The notes under the pieces were generated by a model. It was not told the DNA's origin and searched no databases. It saw nothing but the letters and a program-made list of their open reading frames with translations. This document shows positions 56,820 to 64,000 of a stretch of 64,000 nt of DNA, one piece after another (positions within the stretch are counted from its first letter, which is position 1; every line of letters begins with the position of its first letter). The position numbers and the translations under genes were made by a program. Where the stretch lies: contig MJGA01000012.1 in NCBI GenBank assembly GCA_001910725.1, positions 744,001-808,000 of the forward strand. Reading direction: 5' to 3'. The DNA comes from Phanerodontia chrysosporium (Eukaryota > Basidiomycota > Agaricomycetes > Polyporales > Phanerochaetaceae).

Positions 56820-59799
56820 TCACAGGTGCGCAGTCTTGTCGTACAGTCCTCCATCCCACCCTTGTGGGTAAGCTGCAACATATGTCTGCTGCAGCTCCGC
56901 CGCCGATTCGTCGTCAACGCCATCGAGCGGAACGGCAAGCGTGCACTGCTCTGCTAGAATGGCGCGGGCATCGTGTTCGCCTGCCGGCAGAAGCTGCGCA
57001 AACATGGAGTCGAGCTCGGGACCTGAGATGGGAAACGGCTCTAACGGAGGGTGCGCGCCAACCCCGCTGATAGCTGGTGCATGGACACCACCTCTTGAGG
57101 GGAGGGGTACAGGAATATCGAGGCACGACCCTGAGGGAGCTGCTGCCTGCGCTGAGCCTTGAGTGTTTCCGGATGAGGCCCGTCTCGGCAAAGGCTGCGT
57201 CTCGAGAGGAAGGAAGGCGTAGTGATGCGAACGTGCAGCGTAGGCATCCTCGCAAGGCTTCGCAGTGGCCATCAAATCGCGGAGGATGTCCCTGTACCGC
57301 GCGGCGATGTGCCAGCTACGCAATGTGTAAGCAGACCTTGCGTAGACCAAAGGAAGACGAGACGCACTCCACTTCAAAGGCTTCGAGAACACGCAGTGCC
57401 TTCTGAATGTGCTCAAACTCACCTACAGCGAGCGATACCGTCCCTGACAGTGCATTCTCCCATACGCGCAAGAGTAGGACGAGAGATGCTGCGTAGAGGT
57501 AGCCCTGCGGAGTCTTATGAGGCCGAATACCGACATGCGGACGTAAAGCTGACATACCATATAATGCTGGTAAATCAGGACGGGCCCAGAAAGCGAATAC
57601 CATGTGTCAACCGCCTGGATGCATAATCGTGCCGCGTTCGTGCATATTGCGGATGACGGGGACGGTGATGGCGTTGTACACGCTTTGATGAGCAATGGTC
57701 GATGGATGAATATTCGCAAGTTGTGGTAGGCAGCGTTCAGAGAAGCAGCCTGTGCTGCAAAAGGCACATCCTGCCTCAGCGGGTCGTATCGCACTGTTTG
57801 TATTTTCAATGATTGACACATATCCAGGGTGAAAAATACGCACGTACGGTGGTTCGGAAGGGTATTGAACCATCTGTCCAGTTCCGAGTCCAGCTCGGTA
57901 ACGAGCTTACGTGCACGCTCAGGATCTTGGAGTTCTTTGGTGCCTTGGGTAGAATACTACAATTGACAGCGTAGGTGAGAGGGTGCTGGGGACCATAAGG
58001 GCCGGCTTACTACTTTACACAAAACGCGATTCTGAATCTTTGTTAACTTGAGGTACCAGTTGAAGTAGGTCATACTAGAAGGCGTGTCGGATGGCTGCTT
58101 GAAGGCCTTCTGGGGATCCTCGTGTGACCAATATTCGTCGTCACACTCCAAAGGATAATCTATGTCGTAGCTAGTCGTACAACGAATAGGACTTGAGAGG
58201 AGGCAAGGTACCACATATGGTGACGCTTACTCTTCATCCTGAATACTGCACGGCCTTCCTAGGACAGTGCACACTACTGAATCTAGCGGTATGAGACACC
58301 TGCTTAGAGGTCAGGGGCTGCAGATAATCGTGCGATGTCTATGCCTACCAAAACGCGCGTTTGCGGAGCTCGTCTTCGACGGACGGAGTTGCGCCGTACG
58401 TCACACGTCTGTGTATCCCGAGATTCTGACACAAGCGGAGTGCATATGCAACAGACGGACAGACTGATCGAACAAGCCCCAGTGTCGCGATATATGCCGT
58501 GGCAAGCTGCGCAAAGTTTAGTAACATTCAGACCATCCAGCCTAGAAGAAGGCTTACGACAGCGACCTGTACATCGTGCAGTGTCGTCGGCCTGAGCGGC
58601 ATAAACTTGCGCTTCTCACGGACCTGCTCGAACCACGGCCACCCACAGAGCTGCCAGTGCGCCGCGCCAGGCGGCAAGCTGGCATGCTCATGCGAGAATC
58701 GTGCACCTAGGGCGCATACGAGGAGAACCGTAGCACCGAAAACCTCATCAACGAGGTGAAGTTTAGACGCAACACATTGCAGGAAGGTCGGGCGATGGAG
58801 GACCGGAAGGCTGGGATGGACATTGGCGAAATAAAGACCGAACATTCGTTCCATGAGTAGAGGGTCCGGGAAGCTGGTGTAAGGCGGTTCGGGTACTATA
58901 TAGTCCTGTACCGCGTGTGTGTCAGTGGGAGCGTGTTTTGAATGGAAGGAAACGCACGAATGGATGCACCCGAAGCTCAGGAAGCCGCCCTTCGAAGACT
59001 ATCGCTTCATCGTCGACCTTAGACAGCCGGCCATCGTTTCTGCGGAAATTCCCGTGCTTCATTCGGAAAACAGCCTTGACCAGAGGGAGGTTGCTAGCCC
59101 GACCCATGAAATGTGGATGTTGCGGGTTGCTAAGATTTAAGGATGCGAAGCCTTCTAGGACGTTATCGTCCTCAAAACCTTCTTGTTTGACCGGATCATC
59201 TATAGCAGCACTCGTGGCGGGCGCGTGCGACGATGTCGATCTGTCTTTCTCCTCAAGTTTGGCTTGTAACTAAGTTGCGATGGGTGAGCTTCTTCCGCGC
59301 CACGCAGAGGAATGCCAGGTGACATACCTGCTGCACCAGCAGCCGCAGTCTTGTAACTTCATACTGTAAAGCCTTAAGGTAGCTGCTGCTTGTTCAACGG
59401 CGGGTATCTGAGAGAGCGCAAAGGGATGCTCACTCTGCATCTACCTGGCGTGTCTGACAGCTGTGAGGAGCAGGCTTTATGGCCGACTACCGCACGTACC
59501 TTCCGGGTCTCGTTGATCGGAGACCATGTGCACTTGTCCTTATACGAGGCACATGTCGAGCACGTCCGCCATCCTCTTCTGACCCGTTACCTTCGAATTA
59601 CATTGATAAGTCTGTTCATCAAGTCATGAGAGATGCCACCTACATCGCACTTTTCGTGACGACCGAGATGGTCAGTTCGCGTTGCGGTACACCGAGAAGG
59701 GGACGTACCTTTTCGCCTTCTACACTGATCGCACGCTCGTGTTCGTGCTTTCCTGAACTCCTGCTCCTGCTCCTGATTCTTCCCGGTCCGTTCGCTCAT
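56820..59799 (-). CDS. Zn2Cys6 transcription factor, array copy 10 (zinc exon shifted)
   Basis: MSERTGKNQEQEQEF precedes RTRACDQCRRRK and the micro-exon is at 59644-59649. In the next exon the frame that continues the cluster (CNGSEEDGG) and the frame that encodes CSTCASYKDKC differ by one missing base near 59563-59569; the remnant copy 9 shares the same local sequence. Everything downstream reads well: SLPVLHRPTFLQCVASKLHLVDE, VLLVCALGARFS, LGRPCSIQDEE, LECDDEYW, and LDSMFAQLLPAGEHD before the stop at 56820. If the deletion is real, the protein loses the second half of its zinc cluster and the rest is out of frame. Confidence 0.82.
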
Positions 59800-60337
59800 G
59801 AGCCAGAAGCAAGACAGACGTTGTGCAACCACGCCTGGAAACAAACTGTATGCAGGTAGGGGCGCGGAAGCCTAGCGATACTTGTGGAACAGAACGCTGC
59901 TCAGGGTAGGGCTGTGTCGAGGTGCGAACGCGATACGGATGCAATGGGCGAATCCCGAGTTCGGGCAGGGATGCATATCCAGGCCGATATCATGGGAACA
60001 TCATCATTCATTCGCCGTGTTACAGGCTGAGAGCGTCGCAGACAGGTGCCACGAACATGTGGCCGGGCCAAGGTCATGGTTGTACAGAGAGACAGGACAA
60101 GCGAGCTCGGGCTCAGATCTGTTGGCGCCAAACACGACGGTGTGGTGACCATGTGGAACGTTGTCAGTCTACTGTAACTGGTCAGACCTCAGTCGACCCG
60201 ACGAGGTAGGAGTTCCAGCAGAAGACGATACATTTATACTGCTACACATCTTCATTCCATTTATAAGCCCAGGTTGCATCGAGTCATATATTCTGAATCC
60301 TACCGCCCAAAGCGCGGCATCCCTAGCCGGACAATCC
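59800..60337. other. spacer between array copies 10 and 11
   Basis: No independent gene is seen. If the 8-bp duplication in copy 11 is real, the shifted reading frame of that gene runs into this spacer to 60169. Confidence 0.45.
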
Positions 60338-63289
60338 TCACAACGAGTTCCCAATCCACACTGCAGTGTAGTCCTGCGACTGCGGCGCGCCCATGCCTGT
60401 GCTACTTGCGAACTCGCCGGGGAAGCACTGCTGCGCGAGCGCAGCGAGCGGGTCGTCGTTCTCGAGTGTCGGTAGGAAGTCCGCAAAGAGTGCCTCGAGG
60501 TCGGGGTCGCCTGGCGGCGGTGTTGGCGGGGCTCCCGCGGCCGCACCCCACAGCGACGTCTGCAACGCTGCGGCCTTCCATTCGTCCGGCGCGGTGCCGT
60601 AGTACGCCATGGGCTCGCTTCGGTCTGGCGAAGGTTTCTCAGTTCCGAAAGGCGGGGGCCCGAAGCACGACACAGGTTGCGAACGCGGTTGCCCGCTCGA
60701 GGGTGGTTGCCGTTGATGAATACCGCACCGACGCACCGACGCGAGTCGATAGTGCTCATAAGGTCGGTAAGGATGTCTGTGAATCTACCCGCAAGACTCC
60801 AGCTACGACGCACGTGGATGAGTGCCCGAAAGGGACGACCTATCTATAGGACTTACTGAGTTTCGAGCGACCCGAACACGCGCAGTGCCCTGTTTACGTG
60901 CTCAGCTTCCTTCGAATAATCAGAAGCTCTCCCCGAGCGCATCCCCTGCCACATGTGGAGAAGCAAAATGATGGAAGCAGAGAAAAGTGAGCCCTGCGGG
61001 ACCATTAGTGGGTCAAGACTTCAAAGCAAGAAAGATAACCCTACCAGATGATACTGATAGACAAGTACGGGGCCAGACAGAGCCAGGTGCCTATCAAGCG
61101 CCTGAATGCAAGCCCGTGCAGCGTTTGTGCAAATGGCGAGGGATGGGAACGGTAAGGGCACTCCGCGTGTCATCATGATAAACGGTCGGTGGATGAAAAT
61201 CCGCAAGCTGCAGTAAGACGCGTAGAGCGACGCGGCTTGAGTTGCGAAGGGAAGATCTTCCCTGCTGGGGCTATATCTCACTTGTGGGCGTGAGCGACAT
61301 ACCGGTGGCCTTATGAACGGACGTACGGTGGTCAGGGATCGAGGCTTCCCATTGGTTCAGCTCGGAGTCCAAGTCCGCTACCATCTGCTGCGCACGCTCA
61401 GGATCCCGGAGTTCCTTCGCGCCTTGCAAGGAGTACTACAATCTCGATTAGCGATGAAGGAGCCACCGAAGATATGTATGCGCACAATTGTCCGCAGAGC
61501 GCGCGTTTGTATCTGAGTCAATTTGAGGGAATACTTGAAGTATGACACGGTGGAGGGCTTTCCTGGCGGTTGCTTAAATGCCTTCTGAGGGTCGTTTGCA
61601 ATCCAGTAATCATCGTCGCACTCGATCGGATAGTCGATGTCGAAGCTGCCAACGGATGTAAGTAGAGAGCAGATCTGGAATTGAGAGAACATCTTACTCC
61701 TCATCTTGAATGCTACACGGTCTTCCCATGACGCTGCATAATGCTCTGTCCATGGCAATCAAGCACCTACGCAATGCTCAGAAGTCGCCAAAGGATCGGT
61801 GAAAGGTCACATACCAGAAGGCGCGCTTTCGCAGCTCACTCTCAACAGAGGGCGTCGCACTGTACGTCATGCGCCTGTGGGCACCCAGATCCTGCGCGAG
61901 TCGGATGCCATGGCCGACAATGGAATAATTGCAATGTGGAACCGCGAGGGTTGCAACATATGCTCCTGAAAGCTGCTCATACGTTGAGCGAAAACCTCAA
62001 AAATATAGTACGCATCGGCTTACCGCGGCAATCTGCATATCATACAGAGTCGTGGTAGAAAGTTGCATGAGCTTTCGGGCTGTGCGAACTTGGTCGAACC
62101 ACTGCCAGCCGCCCCACTGCCAATTTGTCGCGCCCGGCGGGAGCATCGCAGGATTATTGGAAAATCGTGCACCAAGGGCGCATACAAGCAGTAGGACGGC
62201 GCCAAAGCCTTCGTCGATAAGGTGCAGTCCCGACGTGACGCTCTGTATGAATGTCGGGCGGTGCAGCAGCGGGAAGCTTTCGTGCACGGTGGAGAAGTAG
62301 TTGTCCAGAAGCTCTTTCATGAGTGCGGGCTCAGGGAAGTCGGTGTATGGAGGGTCGGGCGCTACGACGTCCTGTCGGATCTCGTCAATCGGCGTTAGGG
62401 TACATACTGAATAGACAGAAACCTACAGAGATGAGAAGCCAAAACTCCGGTCGGCGATTGCACAACGATAGTCCAGCGTGGGCATTCGCGTCCGGCGACG
62501 GGCCCGCCATACCCTCCACAAGCTCTTGCTTCATCTTGATCGCAGCCGACATCAGGGGGAAGTTGCTGGAGCGGCCCATGAAGCTGACATGTTTCTTGTC
62601 GCTGAGACTCATAAACTTGAAGCCTTCGAAAAAGGCATCGTCGTCGGGTTCTTCCTGCTTCACATGCGACTCTGCCGGCGGTGAAGGCTGACTGGAGGGT
62701 GAATAGGCTGGGCTGCTCCCAGAGGACGTGGTGCTAATCGGGGACTTCTCGTACGACTCAATTTTGGCTTGTTGCTGTACAAGAGGTTAAGGTCGTATGG
62801 ACCATATGATGAGTCCAAGAAACACACCTGCAATACCAAGAGCCGCAGCCTGGTGACCTCCGTCTCCAATGCCCGAACGTATCTGGAGCATGTTAAGGTA
62901 TTTTGCCTTTGAATAGCCAGCTCATACGCACTCTTCGTCAACGTAACGCCTCTGAATCCGAATATGAGGCCGATGGTGTACAGAAGAATAGAGCATTGCT
63001 CACCTTGCGTGGCTCCGCTTGCGCAGTGTACGTGCACTTGTCCTTGAACGAGACACAGGTAGAGCATGTTCTTCCGTCTTCGCCAGACCCGTCGCCTGCG
63101 AACTGCCACTTAGCCAGGATGCTAACGAGGCAACTATGGCGTACACCTACATCTCACTGGTGCACTGCATTGAGATTAGAGCAACGTCGGAGGAAGAAGA
63201 GACGTACCTTTCCGCCGCCTGCACTGATCGCACGCTCTTGGACGTCTCCTCCTCGCATTGTCCTGTTCGGAGTCCTCCCTGTCGCTCAT
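60338..63289 (-). CDS. Zn2Cys6 transcription factor, array copy 11 (C-terminal frameshift)
   Basis: MSDREDSEQDNARRR leads to RPRACDQCRRRK; the micro-exon at 63151-63156 reads TGAGAT, still Val-Arg plus the T of Cys, and CDGSGEDGRTCSTC completes the cluster. The 20-nt linker exon (RRYVDEE), coil (YVRALETEVTRLRLLVLQ) and regulatory domain (FPLLHRPTFIQSVTSG, VLLLVCALGARFS, MGRPCSIQDEE, ECDDDYW) appear intact. In the last exon an 8-bp tandem duplication at 60725-60740 shifts the frame: with one unit the protein ends at 60338 with LEALFADFLPTLENDDP; with both it loses that motif and reads on to 60169. I give the consensus stop. Confidence 0.85.
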
Positions 63290-63784
63290 AGCTGTGTAGT
63301 GGTAGAGGGTGAAGGCAAGCTTTGTAAGAGCCGCCGAATCGAGCGCAGCTATTATGGTGCAATGCTAGGGTTGGCGAGATGGTCTCCTTGAAGAGATGCT
63401 GGCGGTGCAAGCGTATAGGGGGAGCCCCTCCGGCGGAAGCAGCGAGGTAGCGCGAACGACCATCTTGTGACTGAGCAGAGCGTTCCGGTACCGAGGGCGT
63501 CGTCTAACTCTTGGATTCACCAAAATCGACAGCCCGAGCAGGCCGATGATTGCATCATAGCGCCACGAGGAAAGAAAGGTCTCTGCGGCCTTGGACCCGT
63601 GCATATAACTTGCGAGTCGGGAACGCAACACTCGCGAGATATACAACCAGTTCCCGGAGAACGTTTGACGAAGTTGCCACCCATGACACACACTAGAATA
63701 AAGATATCTATCTACTATGGCTATGAGCTACAAATTACTGTTCCCAGGGATGTACTGTCCTGTATTCCATCTGTACAAGCCAAG
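63290..63784. other. spacer right of the array
   Basis: No coding exon is seen. A GCTAGGGTTGG element near 63364 resembles the half-sites found upstream of copies 4-7. Confidence 0.4.
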
Positions 63785-64000
63785 TCAGACTATGATCTGA
63801 GCAGAAGGAACAAGAGACACGTACGACGGTCCTCCGGTTTCTGTGCCCCATGCTGAGGGCTGCGACGCCACGAACGGCGCCTCGGACGCAGAAGCAGACG
63901 GCACAGGCTGGAAGACAGGCGCCGCAGCAGACGCAGGCTTGACGAAGAGCGCGTTCGGGTACTGCGGCGCCGTTTGCGTGAGCGCGGCAAATGCGTCTTC
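63785..64000 (-). CDS. 3' part of an unidentified gene, cut by window end
   Basis: An open minus-strand frame enters from the right edge and ends at a stop near 63785. It is rich in Ala, Pro and Ser (FAALTQTAPQYPNALFVKP near the edge, then APFVASQPSAWGTETGG). A possible splice donor GTACGTG near 63823 means the true end may differ. It lacks the FA(D/E)LLP and YPxxWG features of the array proteins, so it is probably another gene in the same orientation. Too little is visible to name it. Confidence 0.45.
   Translation of the reverse strand, partial: EDAFAALTQTAPQYPNALFVKPASAAAPVFQPVPSASASEAPFVASQPSAWGTETGGPSYVSLVPSAQIIV

Noticed and set aside
27138..63289. Array read as a transposon or CRISPR-like repeat
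   Set aside because: The repeated unit is a multi-exon gene of about 3 kb with diverged introns and spacers; no transposase, terminal repeats or short regular spacers are seen.
63785..64000. Further array copy at the right edge
   Set aside because: The visible tail lacks the C-terminal motif and spacing of the family, so I list it as an unidentified gene end.

Overview
The window reads as nuclear DNA of a filamentous basidiomycete, most likely a wood-decay Agaricomycete. The signs are many short introns of about 45-65 nt, FunK1-type kinase relics, a QDE-1-type RNA-dependent RNA polymerase, Zn2Cys6 regulators and tRNA-Leu genes with eukaryotic features. I built gene models by joining exons at GT...AG junctions. 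Six conventional genes (dioxygenase, secreted protein, GFO/IDH/MocA oxidoreductase, LRR protein, ferric reductase, 272-aa protein) close in frame without any correction.

Left part, 0.5-27 kb. A 2OG-Fe(II) dioxygenase lies next to a broken tandem copy (0.5-4.1 kb). Three decayed FunK1 kinase copies follow on the minus strand (4.2-7.8 kb), then a small secreted protein (8.0-8.8 kb), a repeat-bearing spacer and an RNAi-type RdRP (9.8-14.0 kb, + strand) with at least one apparent frame break. Minus-strand genes come next: a GFO/IDH/MocA oxidoreductase (14.1-15.8 kb), a 902-aa leucine-rich-repeat protein (17.1-20.1 kb) and a ferric reductase (21.0-23.5 kb). About 550 bp upstream of the ferric reductase are paired GATA sites that fit the iron-responsive GATA-factor consensus. 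Two tRNA-Leu(AAG) genes bracket an unidentified 272-aa protein (24.8-26.9 kb).

Right part, 27.1-63.3 kb. This is the outstanding feature: ten paralogous Zn2Cys6 / fungal-specific transcription factor genes, all on the minus strand, head to tail, with a period near 3.5 kb, plus an eleventh truncated remnant. All eleven carry a 6-nt micro-exon that splits the zinc cluster. Every full copy has the same domain order, and most end with a C-terminal hydrophobic/acidic motif resembling FA(D/E)LLP. I could close only copy 5 completely in frame (14 exons, 765 aa). The other nine each show at least one apparent lesion, mostly single-base deletions in short homopolymers. Either the array is decaying or the assembly carries uncorrected indels; reads are needed to decide. 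Intergenic spacers of copies 4-7 contain GGGTT/AACCC or GGTTAAG inverted repeats that could be shared operators, and the spacer after copy 1 holds a strong 18-bp hairpin. The window ends inside a further minus-strand coding exon that I cannot identify.
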